From contig NOWV01000294.1 in NCBI GenBank assembly GCA_003344405.1, forward strand, positions 1-60,912: a stretch of 60,912 nucleotides of DNA, written 5' to 3'. Under the pieces are notes generated by a model that saw nothing but the letters and a program-made list of their open reading frames with translations, was not told where the DNA came from and did no database searches. Positions 49,204 through 60,479 of this stretch are shown here, one piece after another (within the stretch, counting starts at the first letter, position 1; every line of letters starts with the position of its first letter). A program made the translations under genes and the position numbers. This DNA is from Trichoplax sp. H2 (taxonomy: Eukaryota; Placozoa; Uniplacotomia; Trichoplacea).

Positions 49204-50917
49204 GCTCGCATTTAAGAATAAATGAATCCCTAAATTAGATTATGTAATTGTGATCACTTCATAAGCTGCATAGTTAACAGACTGAAATATCGCTAAAACT
49301 AAAATATTAAAGTCTACGATCTTTACGAAATGGATTTTTAGCCCCTAAGATTCTCAATCTCTCGTGTCTGCTGTAATCTAAATTAAGAAAACACAATTGC
49401 TATAACTGGCAGAAATCAGTACACAGTTACTATCTCGTTAAAGTAACTATAAAATTTTTGTATACTGCATAACCAATCATTTTTTATCCCGTGGGGTATT
49501 ATACTGAGCCTTGAATGCGACTATGATTATATGATTTTCTGAAATAGAATATATTGATTCTATACAAATTCCCAATGCGTACAATTAGTCAATCGATAAC
49601 ACCAGTAGCTTAACAATGCAAATTTAAATCGAATTCATAGAAATAGGTAAATGCAAACATACTAAAATACTAATTTATCTTTGCTTTAAACTGAACTTGA
49701 CTTCATGATTTAATCGCTAACATCACTTTACGAATTACGAGTAGATATCCTCTGACAATACTATTATCTAGGTTTCTAAATTGAAATAATTCAATAACTC
49801 TTTTCCAGATATGGTAAAGACAAAGATTGTTGATAGTTACCCTTATCACTTAAAGAATCGCTGCCGTGTTTACCTGATGGGTAACTTTATTATCTACTGA
49901 AGATGGAATAAAGCTTCTATTTTTGCTCATATTTTTTAATTTCACATCATTCAAGAGATTATTAAATCAAGATAGCTTTTCACATATTAGTCCATCTTCT
50001 AAGATTTGTTGTCTTTGGCGTCCAAAATTATTATTGCTGTTGGTCAACATTATTGGTTAAAAATGCCATATAAATCTTATATAGCAAATTATCACTTACT
50101 ATAGAGAGTTTACCGTCGTTTACATCAAGGTTATACTATAATTAACTCTTGATTACAAAGCAGTAGTAAATCCAATTTAATTATATTTAATTAACGCCTA
50201 CGATTTCTTATAGCAAATTCACCACCTTAGGAGTAATTTTAAGTGCGTTATCGGACGTACATAGCAAGATTATATCACTCAAATCTAGAATTTACTGATA
50301 TTCTATATAGTATTATTTGTTGCAGAAAAATCAGTATTAGATAATCTATCTTTAACAGTGTAGTGCTTAGGTTTTACTACCCCTTACGTTCGCAGTCGTC
50401 GAACTCAAATTCTGAGTTATTAAAATAGAGCAAGTTTTTAACGTGACGCAAGCTTTAAACAGTTTATGATGCCATTATTTTCCATTAGTTCTCTTACAAT
50501 ATAAATAGCTTCGCCTTTAATTATTTGGTAAAATTGAATAGTTTAAATGCTCTCTGGCAATTACCTTTATTATGAATAAAGCAATTCGCTTTCGTGCCAT
50601 TACATTTATTTCCCTTGCAGATTGTAGACTTTATTTAATTCCTCTCCCTCTCTTTATGTTTAATATTAACAATGGAGTAGAGGCCTAAAATATTAGCAAT
50701 ATGTGAACGTATCAGTAGTATTATAATTAAGATTGATAATGTCTAATTATTTTATAATAATCTAAAGTTAAGGCCACCTGTATAACGAAAATATCACAAG
50801 GTAAAATAATTATCGGTGGTACTGGATGACTCCTCATTACAGAAGTTTATAGTATACGCGTATAATTTTAAATGAATACAGTGCTTATATTTGTTGAAAC
50901 TATTTTCAAAAAAATAA
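49204..50917. other. Spacer between SV2-like copies 2 and 3
   Basis: 1.7 kb non-coding. A block at about 49730-49830, roughly 530 bp upstream of copy 2, resembles blocks upstream of copies 3 and 4 (near 52779 and 57766), sharing GCGAATTA/ACGAATTAC followed by related AT-rich sequence. It is probably duplicated promoter-distal DNA. Confidence 0.5.
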
Positions 50918-52534
50918 TTAACTGATATCAACATTAGTTGTATCAGGCAGAAATAATGCTGCAAACCCGCTTAATAGACCCAGAAATGAAAAAATTATTA
51001 AAGTTGCTGTACAACTCTTATAAAATAGTAAAGCAAAGATTGTCATGCCTAATATTGATCCCGTATGTCCTATTAAGTTTAAAATACCAATAGCGGTTGA
51101 TCGAACCGTAGTAGGGAATAACTCTGAACTCCAAGTTTTATAAGCTATCCATACGTTGTTACTGATCGATGTAAATAAGCATCCCAAGATCAATACACTT
51201 AGTTCGTTATCTATTAGCAGCATTAATAAAATGCTCAATCCACAAATGGTTATCATTGGGCAATAAAGCCATTTTCGACCGGCACGATTCACCAATAGTA
51301 AGCATATAATAGCTACAGGTATAGAAAACAAATTTCCAATTAGGATATCCGTAATAACTTTTTTTAAGCTCTCACCAGTTTGACAAAAGGACACATCAGA
51401 AAGTATAGGATGATTTGCTTCCCATGATGAATTAAGCATTTCGTGATTGTTATGCCAACATGTTTTACCACTTGTATAATAAGAAACGACAGTTGGAAGC
51501 CATATGGAAAACCCCTGATCACTGAAACAATTTCCGAACCATCCGACCGATAAAAATAACAATCATTGAAGCCATGGCCTTTTAGTGAACAAGCGAAAGT
51601 GTTCTATTTCATTTTGGAATCGATTCTTGTTTGTGTGCTCCTTGCTATCGCCTAGGCTAACATGATCTGGTATCGAAAGCAACTGATATTGCTTATCTTT
51701 ATCATTACTACATTTATAAAATGAATTAATTCGATCAATTTTATCTAGCACAAGCTTTATGCTTTTCTTTTCGGACTTTACTAACGCAAATCGTAAACTA
51801 TCAGGCATGAAAAGCAGAATGCAATATCCAATTAGTATGGGTATGATATCAATAAGAAGATATAGTCGCCAACTTGAAAAATTGATACCACCTATGCGTT
51901 TATAAAATGGATGAGGTAAAGTAATTAATGCAACAGTCGAGCTAAACAAACTTCCTAAGATTAAGAATGCAACTATGCTTCCAGCAGCTACTCCTCTCTG
52001 ACGTCGAGGGAAAAATTCTATAACGTAAGTATGGATGGTTACTGCTATACCGCTGTGTGAACATCCAATTATTGCAGCCATAACCACTAACATATTATAG
52101 TTATAAGCAAATACTGATGCAAACATCGACATTAAATTTATCGTCACAGAAAAAATAAAAATTTTTCGTCTACCATAAGCATCAGCCATTCTACCAAGTA
52201 CGCCAACCCCAAGAGTAAAACCAATCATCAGTGATAAACTTAGCCATCCCTTGTTACTTGCATCAATATCTAAATCACACGCCGAAATAATAATAAAACC
52301 AATGGCTTGGTAATATATGTTATATCCAGCAAAACATAGACCGCACGATAATACCATTAAATAATGAAATAGTCCAACTTTTAAATTGTCAACAATGTCG
52401 TCTATACTAGACGTCAAACCATTCGAATCCATCGCACATCCTGCACCAGAATTTTCTTCGTCATCACTTATTAAATGTTTGGTATCATAATCATAGTTAT
52501 CGTTGCACTCGTTTTCGTTCGTCATATTTTCCAA
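50918..52534 (-). pseudogene. SV2-like transporter, copy 3, interrupted by one in-frame TGA
   Basis: The frame is continuous from ATG (52534) to the terminal stop at 50918, except for a single TGA at 51563-51565 after residue 323. Paralogous copy 4 reads PWLRRLLLLSVGWFGF where copy 3 reads PWLQ-stop-LLFLSVGWFGN, so a CGA (Arg) codon has become TGA, a typical CpG transition. Everything else is intact: motif A GRMADAYGRRK, SSWRLYLLI, MPDSLRFALVKSEKK, VNRAGRKWLY, SELFPTTVRSTAIG, and the luminal Cys pair. Translation would stop just before helix 7, leaving half a transporter. It could be a very young pseudogene, a segregating null allele, a sequencing error or a read-through gene. The remaining frame shows no decay. 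Confidence 0.85.
51563..51565 (-). other. Premature TGA codon in SV2-like copy 3
   Basis: The plus strand reads TCA here. The codon context is CAA TGA TTG, which is not the known leaky TGA-CTA read-through context. The aligned codon in copy 4 is CGA. Confidence 0.9.
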
Positions 52535-52577
52535 AAGCCAGATTGTAATTTAGACTGCAACGTATAATTGTAATGGC

Positions 52578-52602
52578 TATATATATATATATATATATAT
52601 AT
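52578..52602. repeat. (TA)n microsatellite upstream of SV2-like copy 3
   Basis: Uninterrupted TA dinucleotide run of 25 bp ending about 44 bp upstream of the copy 3 start codon. It lies where a core promoter or 5' UTR would be and may be length-polymorphic. Confidence 0.9.
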
Positions 52603-54781
52603 TACTAATATAGCAAAAAATTAGGTAAAGTAATCAAGATTTAAAGTTTGACACCACTATTTAAAAGATTTTAAATATACACAGGACCAAATTTCCATAC
52701 GTCTCATTACATGCGTCTATATTACTATAGATATTAAATTCAACATCAGCATGCATAATCACCACCATCACTCCCCTTGCGAATTACAAGCAAATATCAT
52801 GTGACAATATCACTGTCTAGACTTGTTAATTTGAAGAATTTAAGCGCTCGTTTGCTGATACGGTAAAATTGCAGGTAGTAAGATGGCTTCCTTTATCTTT
52901 TGAAGAATCACCATTCATTTCGCGGATAATTTTATCACCTATCGAAATAAGAGGAGAAACGCTTGGATTCTTGCCTATACGGTAAAATTCTGCATCATAC
53001 AAGTAGTCTTATACTTATAATAGCCTTATACACACAATGGAAAGATAGAAAAGATAAAGTTACAGCGAATATAACATTTATAAATTATTTAGACTGTCTC
53101 TGTACGGCGTACTAATATCGGTTATGCACTCTTATCATATTGGATCGGAAAGCTAGAATAATTGAAAGTCCTCTTACTTGTAACTTTAAATATAATAATT
53201 GAATGAATATTTTAAGCTAAATAGAAGAGGCAAACGAAGCAACAGCAATTTAACATTAATTAATTGTACATTAGTCTATTGTATTTTATCACTACTATCA
53301 TTTGAATATAAAGCTGCACTATCAGACATATGATTAAAAAGTATTATTATGCTAAAGGTTATAACTACTTTTAAAATATCACAGTTCAATAAAATTATTG
53401 TAAGTGTGAAAGAAAGGCTGGTTAAACAAAAATTTTTAAGATATTATACGATAGCTTTTCATTGTTACCGTGTTGATTTAGTCTATTTTTCGTAAACCAT
53501 TTTGCTTTCAATCACAGTTTATTATCGCTAGGCTTCATACGACTGTGCATTCTTCTTTCATTAACAAGTAAATTGCTATAGAAAATGTTGTGGACATTTC
53601 CTGTGAAGTTTGTTTCCAACAAGTTTTATTCGCTACTTTCGAATAATGAAAGATAACAAAGCAATGGCATTGCTTTATAAGCATCATATTGAAATATAAT
53701 AAATTTACGATGATTGATTCTTAAAATATGGTTGTAGCGTAACTTTGTGTTGGATTGTAGACTATTAGCCATGTTTAGTATGATAAGCGATAGTATGACT
53801 TTCCATGTTTATCTTAAGACGTAAATTTCTTTATATTACTAAGATTTATATTTTGGTCCAATATCTGTAAATGTTCATGTAAAATCATAATCCGTATGAA
53901 GTTAATACTATAGACTTTTGTTTCTTAATCTTTTAGTACATGACTAGGTACGGTCCGGTAGGATGCAAGCTATAAGCTATTCAGTATTCATGGCACAAAA
54001 AGTGCTCTAAACGGTATGATATTATTATTACTGTATAAATTTAGGATGGGTAGATCAGGATTTATGACTCAGCCATTTTAACGCTGTAGGAGTACGAGTA
54101 TATCTGCACGATCTATTACTCAAACTAACTGTGAAGTAAATACTCGTACTTATAGTATATTGTAAGGCATACAGGCTTTTTTCAAGCCAATTAATATACC
54201 ACAAACTCATGGATTTCATATAGAATTCTGATTCTGCAAATGAATTCAGACAAAAAAATGCATAACCTACATCGTATTCAGTCTATGTGTGTCTATAATG
54301 ACACTGCAATCGGAAGCTACGGTCCTTTAATTGGATCTACAACTACTGTTCTACGCGTTATCCTCCAGATAACTTCACAACTAGAAGTTTTACTCAAGTT
54401 TAAATACCATTTATAAATAGTAATTTGCGTAGCAGTTACAAAATAATGAAATACTATCTATCATTTTTCCACTCTCAATCATAACTTAAAGTAGAAGATA
54501 AAGTTTTATTTCAATTATATTAATCACTAGCAAATTTCTATAAATACATTTATCAATCATATATATATATACTGTATGCAAAATCGAAGAAAGGTACTAT
54601 AAATATCGAGTCGACCATTACAGTGGTCTGCTTTGCCTCTGTAATTATAAGAAGCAAGTCTAACTAAATAAATTACATAAGTTCTCCATTTAAAAAATCA
54701 GTTGGTAAATATCAAAATCCTTGCAAGGCGAAAAGGTCGGATATTGAATTTTTGAATTCACAGGTAAAATAAATGGAAGTT
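52603..54781. other. Spacer between copies 3 and 4; left part of a duplicated unit
   Basis: No gene is seen. From about 53570 onward the sequence aligns with diverged similarity (roughly 70-75% by eye) to 59060-60197, in the same order and orientation. Shared landmarks include AACAAGTTTTA, GGATGGGTAGATCAGGAT and ATCGAGTCGAC. It is therefore the 3' flank of copy 4, duplicated with the gene. Confidence 0.65.
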
Positions 54782-55197
54782 TGTGAGGTTGATAGATCAA
54801 GAATCTTCAAAACTTTAGAAAATTAAGATTTATTGAACAAAACCTCCTTTACGAAGATACAACGTAATCAATTAGCTGAGGACCTCTAACCAGAAAGAAC
54901 TATCTTACTATACTAAACTACTCGCTTATATACCTTTCCACGTTTACAGTCTTAGCACCTTACTTACTACACACTTCAGTATTAGCATCTCAAATACAGA
55001 ACAGTTTACACCTTTCATGTGAAGCTCTAGTGTGAGCACTGTAGCGCTCCTCTTCAAAAGGATTACGGTTACTAAGCTAGCTATATTTAATGCTTAAGCT
55101 TCTAACGAGAATATCTATCACATGTTGAACACAACACCTACGATAGACATTGCTAAATATATCATCAACTTAGAATACAATATTACACTGTCTTACA
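54782..55197 (-). mobile_element. Solo LTR, second copy, inverted
   Basis: 416 bp, the reverse complement of the family at 10862-11270. On the plus strand it begins TGTGAGGTTG and ends TGTCTTACA. The minus-strand poly(A) signal is TTTATT at 54829-54834. The flanks are AAGTT (54777-54781) and AAATT (55198-55202), a 5-bp target duplication with one mismatch. The paralogous site downstream (near 60197) reads GGAAGTTATAAATC without the LTR, which is the empty site. No internal region remains. Confidence 0.9.
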
Positions 55198-55627
55198 AAA
55201 TTTTAAATCAAAAAAATAAATCATAATATCACCACTACTGCGCATCTATTGCTACGAGAGCTGAAATTTTAATGTTAATATCTTTCTATAGAGTAAGTAC
55301 CGTACAAGGTTTATGTACAATTAAAAAATAGGTTAGATGAGTTTACAAATGTACAATTTACGAAATGGATGTCATCTAATAAGATATTGAAACATATATC
55401 GTTGTAGATAATAAGAGCTTTTGCTTACGGTCCATTTTTATATTTCTTGAAGTATCCAGACCGCCATGAATTCTGATACATTCTATATCTTATTGATTGG
55501 CCATCATCAAATTAGAGATAGGGTTAGATGGTGTTACGTTCGTAATATATATGATACATTCTATCTTTCAATGAGATCGTACATTTTTGGATTATTACGT
55601 TACAGAGTAATAGATGGTAATTAACAA
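55198..55627. other. 3' flank of SV2-like copy 4
   Basis: Non-coding; its left part aligns with 60198-60370 and its right end with 60430-60479. It contains a stretch (about 55530-55610) missing from the downstream unit, next to the repeated word TAGATGGT. Confidence 0.6.
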
Positions 55628-57235
55628 TTAGTTAATGTCAAAATTAGTTGTATCTGGCAGAAACAACGCAGTAAATCCGCTTAGCAAGCCTAGTAATGAA
55701 AAGATTATCAAAGTTGCTGTGCAATTCTTATTAAATAGTACAGCAAATGTTGTCATGCCTAATATTGATCCTGTATGTCCTACTATATTTAAAATGCCAG
55801 TTGATGTTGATCGAACTTTCGTAGGGAACAATTCTGCACTCCAAGTTTTATAAGGTATCCAGGCGTTATTACTTATCGACGTAAATACACATCCCAAGAT
55901 TAATGCTCCGTATACGTTGTCTATTACAACCATTAATAAAATGCTCAATGCACATATTGTTATCATAGGAAAATAAAGCCATTTTCGACCCACACGGTTA
56001 ATTAATAAAAGACATCCGATAGCGACAGGTAACGATAGTAAGTTTCCAATTAAAATATCTATAATGACTGTTTTTAATCTCTCACCATTTTGACAAGCTG
56101 AACTATTAAGATGTAGACTATGCATTGCACTATGCGATATGTTATGAACATGTTGATGACTATGCCAACATGTTTTTCCGCTTGTATAATAAGAAACGGC
56201 ACTCGGAAGCCATATCGAAAATCCTTGATCGCCGAAACAAAATCCAAACCATCCCACTGATAGTAGTAACAATCGTCGAAGCCATGGCTGTTTTCCAAAA
56301 AATCGAAAGTGTTCTAATTCATGTCGAAATCGGCTGGTTTTGCTATTATTCTCTTTACGATTACTTGCGCGAGGATGAAGTGATGTCAAAGGTAACGCGT
56401 ATTGCTTATGTAAATCATTCCTACATTTAGAACACGAATTAATTCGATTGATTTTTTTTAATACGAACTCAGCCTTTTTCCTTTCGGATTTTGCCAACGT
56501 AAATCGTAAACTATCAGGTAGAAAAAGCAATATACAATAGCCAATTAATGTGGGTATCATAACGATGATAAGATAAAGACGCCAACTCGAAAAATAAATC
56601 CCTCCTATCTTGTAAAATGGATGAGGCAATGTAAAAAACGCAACAGTCGAGCCAAGTAAACTCTCGAAGATTAGAAATGAACTCATACATGCACCAGCGA
56701 TCCCTCTATACTGTCGAGGGAAAAATTCCATTAAATAATTGTAGATAGTTGCTAATAGACCTGCGTGTGAGCATCCTATTATTGCTGCCAAAATCACTAG
56801 CATGTTATAGTTATAAGCAAATGCAGAGAGTAGCATAGCTATTAAATTGATCGTCAAAGAAAATAGAAGAATTTTTCTTCTACCGTAAGCATCAGCCAAT
56901 CTGCCAAATATACCAACACTAAGAGTCAGGCTAATCATCATCGATAGACTTAACCATCCCCTGTTACTTATATTGATATCTAAATCACAAGCAGAAATAA
57001 TAATATATCCCATTGCTTGAAAGTAGACATTATATCCTCCATAGCAAAGACCACACGATAAAATAATTAAAAAGTGAAATAATCCGACGTCGATGTTTTC
57101 TACGATATCATCGATACTTGATATTAAATCATGCGAATCAATGGTACAATCTGAACCGGCGTTTTCATCAATATCACTTATTAAAGCCGTTTCTTCACCG
57201 TCTTCTCTCTCTTCGAACTGATTCTCGATCGTCAT
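55628..57235 (-). CDS. SV2-like major facilitator transporter, copy 4
   Basis: Single exon, 535 aa, uninterrupted. The N-terminal acidic segment (about 1-50) leads into VGLFHFLIILSCGLCYGGYN (helix 1). Motif A GRLADAYGRRK, SSWRLYLIIVMIP, LPDSLRFTLAKSERKKAEF, WFGFCFGDQGFSIWLP, INRVGRKWLYF and AELFPTKVRSTSTG are all present. The luminal loop has the Cys pair (GKTCWH, SACQNGE) and an N-glycosylation sequon (HNISH). The last 145 codons are nearly identical in DNA to the partial copy at 60480-60912. It is expected to be a functional membrane transporter with unknown substrate. Confidence 0.92.
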   Translation of the reverse strand: MTIENQFEEREDGEETALISDIDENAGSDCTIDSHDLISSIDDIVENIDVGLFHFLIILSCGLCYGGYNVYFQAMGYIIISACDLDINISNRGWLSLSMMISLTLSVGIFGRLADAYGRRKILLFSLTINLIAMLLSAFAYNYNMLVILAAIIGCSHAGLLATIYNYLMEFFPRQYRGIAGACMSSFLIFESLLGSTVAFFTLPHPFYKIGGIYFSSWRLYLIIVMIPTLIGYCILLFLPDSLRFTLAKSERKKAEFVLKKINRINSCSKCRNDLHKQYALPLTSLHPRASNRKENNSKTSRFRHELEHFRFFGKQPWLRRLLLLSVGWFGFCFGDQGFSIWLPSAVSYYTSGKTCWHSHQHVHNISHSAMHSLHLNSSACQNGERLKTVIIDILIGNLLSLPVAIGCLLLINRVGRKWLYFPMITICALSILLMVVIDNVYGALILGCVFTSISNNAWIPYKTWSAELFPTKVRSTSTGILNIVGHTGSILGMTTFAVLFNKNCTATLIIFSLLGLLSGFTALFLPDTTNFDIN

Positions 57236-57954
57236 ATTTGTCGATAGCTATATAAAATCAACCGATATAGAAATACATTGATTAAATTCGTCAAAAAATA
57301 AGACAGGAAACGAACACGCAGCTTACGATTACCACCTTAATCGTAAGAATTTTATTTTAAGAATTGATCAATATTCCTTTCTAATAGCTGATACAACGAT
57401 AAAGAACGATTAAATGTGACTATGACAGCTAAAACGTACATATGAGCGATATTGTCCAGGACTAGTATGTACAATGCATAAGAAAGAAAATTACTCGTAA
57501 GAGTGAAGTTTCCTGTATCATACACAACCCTCCGTCGATTTAAATTAAAACCAACAACGTTCTCCATGAAGGAAATCTTATCAATCGCTTCTTAATCCCA
57601 AATGGATTAGTAATACAATGAACACTATCATTAAGTCATGTTTGCAGAATCGAAACAATATGAATGAAGATAATATTTTGCTACTGGTATGGATAAAGTG
57701 ATTTAAATCTTTTATTAATCTATGTGGGACCCAACTTTGATATGAATAAAATCCATCATGCCCTTGCGAATTATAGTTTATTTCAAAGAAGGAAAGATTA
57801 TTGTCTGGATGGTTCTTTGGCATAATTTAAATAACTCGTCTTTTGTCATGGTAAGTAGGAAGATTGTAACAGCAAAGCATTTGGTACTTGATAGCGAAGA
57901 GTCGCTGATATATCTTAAACTTGCTACTTTAATACGTGAAAACACTCGCTAACG
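57236..57954. other. 5' flank of SV2-like copy 4
   Basis: Non-coding. Around 57750-57780 the words CCATCA and CCCTTGCGAATTA recur from the flank of copy 3 (52767-52787). Short open frames on both strands show no family resemblance. Confidence 0.5.
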
Positions 57955-58381
57955 GGCTAATCAATCTTGCTAATAATGATACTGCAATCATTTTTTGTCT
58001 ACCCTAAGCATTAGCAAGTCTATCTGATATGCCATCACCATTACCATAGCCAAATAAATAAGATATACCAATCCAACACTTATTATTTATTTCTATTAAT
58101 TTCTAAATTGCATATTCCAACAACTACGACACTGATCGCTTGATAAAACAAATAATAACCATTTAGGCCGAGTCCATAAGCTCGAATGATTGTATCGTAT
58201 ATTAAAATAGTCCAATGCCTATAGTATCTAAGATCTAATCGGTACTAGATGTTAAATTAATCGAATTAGTGACGTTATCTAAACCATAAAACTCTTCATT
58301 TGAACTTGGTAAGGCTGCTTTATCGTCAACATGATCGTAGTCTTGATACTCCCTCTCAACTACATTGTTAATGGTTCTAAT
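57955..58381 (-). pseudogene. N-terminal fragment of an SV2-like transporter gene
   Basis: Read on the minus strand, this resembles the first 130 or so codons of copy 4. DDKAALPSS corresponds to the acidic start, then SINLTSSTD-stop-ILDTIGIGLF aligns with SSIDDIVENIDVGLF. Later SDRLANA-stop-GRQKMIAVSLL aligns with GRLADAYGRRKILLFSL. At least four stops and frameshifts interrupt it, and the start codon position reads AGA instead of ATG. The remainder of the gene is missing. It is a dead copy between copies 4 and 5. Confidence 0.8.
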
Positions 58382-60479
58382 GTGTGAAAGTTCCAGAAAA
58401 TTGTCATAAGTGCAAAAGAAGGACTATACTCAGATAGTCCTTGGTAGAAGTTAGACGAACCTGACTTATGTAATAAAGTGAAATTTGCAAGAAACTGCAG
58501 TTCTTGATGTATTGTTGACGATCACTTTATGACATCATTTTACATTAACTGCAGTCTATTATCTCTAGTCATCTGTAATGAAGGTTAATATTTAGTATTC
58601 TCCTTCATAGAATATTTCTTCATTTAGTAATGTATTGTAAGATGATTTAAGATTTTAGTGTAGGACTTGCAAGTAATATCCAAATTAATGTAGATGATAG
58701 CGGAAGGATTGTGTCAGACAGTATAATGTTATACCTATTGCAAGACTCACTTAAACGGCTTTTTAATTTATAAAGTAAAACATATTAAATAAACTGGTAT
58801 TGTTCCCCTAATCTCTATCTTGGTTCAAAGTGTCACCAACCTTAGTGTATCTTAGCAAAATTAAGATAAATTATTACACATCGTATAGCTTTTATTCTTC
58901 TGTTTTCTTACTCGAATGAAGTTAAATACTGGTTTTTATTATACAGATTAAAATATACGAGCTATTGCACGTGTAGTTATATAATACGACCACAAAGAAC
59001 TCTGAATGTAAACCTTTGATATTTAAAGCTACTTCTTATCATTTTAATAACTATTATATGTAAATAAGTAAGTTGCTATTGAAAGTATTATCAGCATTTC
59101 CAGTGAGAATTTGCACGCAACAAGTTTTACCACTATTTTCGAGTAATGAAAGACAAAGCCAAAACAAAGCTGTTATGCTTCACAAGAACAACCTAAGAGC
59201 CCTACGATAGTTACTTACTGAATCCTTTATTTCGTAACAAAAGCATTACTTTATTATCTACTATAACGCAATTAATTACTTAACGTAAGTTTTAATATAG
59301 AAGAATATCAGCGTTTGTATATTTTCCTCTTATTTTATTAAGATTCATAATATGGTCCAATATCTATAAGTTTTCATGTAAATCATAATCCATATTGAAG
59401 TTAAGGCGATAGACTTTTCTTTCTTAGTCTTTGAATAGGTGGCTAAATACAGTCCTGTAGTATACAAGTTATAAGCTATTCACGATACAAATAGCGTTTT
59501 AATAGCATGATGTAGTTACTGTATAAGTTTGGGATGGGTAGATCAGGATGTCATTACTCAGCTAATATATGCTGTTCGAGTACGAGTATTTCTACATGAT
59601 CTATCACTCGAACTAACTAGGAAACACATATAAATATATTGCAACCAAGGAGACTTTTGAGTCAATCAATGTACTACTGATTTACAAATTTAAGCATGGA
59701 AGTTTGGTTCTGAAAAAAATTGAAACAAAAAATACGTAGCCTATATTATATTACTCGATCAACAACTACTATCCTAAGCGTATCGTATAGATAACTTTAC
59801 AACTTGGACTTTTATTACTCTATTTTAGATACCAATGATAAAATTAATTTCGGTAGCAATTACGAAAATTGGAATACTGCCTATCAATTTTTCATTCCCA
59901 ATTATAACTTAAAATAAAGATAAAGCTTTAACTCAAATACAGCAATCACTTTCCAATTTCTGTAAATGTATTTGTTAATCAAATGCGTACTGTAAGTAAA
60001 TTCTAAGGAAAATACTATAAACATCGAGTCGACTGTTACAATAGACTAGTTTGCAACTGTAATTATGAGAAGCAAGTTTTACAAAATAAATTATTTAAGT
60101 TCTTTAATTTAAACGACAGGTCATGAATGTCAAAATACTAATGTTGTGAAAAGGCCATGTTGAATTTTTAAATTCGACGGTAAAAAGCTTGGAAGTTATA
60201 AATCAAAGCAAATGACTTCAAATAATTTACGATAATCACTTAATAATTACCATAACCGCATATCTTTCGTTATAAAGGCTAGTAATCTTAATGTTTATAT
60301 CTTTCTAACGAATAAGTACAGTACAAGGTTTATATAAAATTAGTTAACAGGTGAGACAAATTTCACTAATGTTCAGTTTACGCAATGTTCACTTTACACT
60401 ATATCAACTGAAATCATATTTTATGTCTTATTGATTAGCCATCATCAAATTAGATGTAGGGTTAGATGGTAATTTACAA
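58382..60479. other. Spacer, right-hand duplicated unit
   Basis: No gene is recognised. From about 59060 to 60420 it is a diverged duplicate of 53570-55500, lacking the LTR. The pre-insertion site is at 60191-60202. The final 40 bp before the coding end become almost identical to the flank of copy 4. Confidence 0.65.

Noticed and set aside
50918-51562. A separate 214-aa gene for the second half of SV2-like copy 3
   Set aside because: It would start at a TTG directly after the premature TGA, in the same frame; homology shows one gene broken by a stop.
57758-57952. Small plus-strand frame upstream of SV2-like copy 4
   Set aside because: It falls in a duplicated flank adjoining a pseudogene, and the equivalent frames are not kept in the other copies' flanks.
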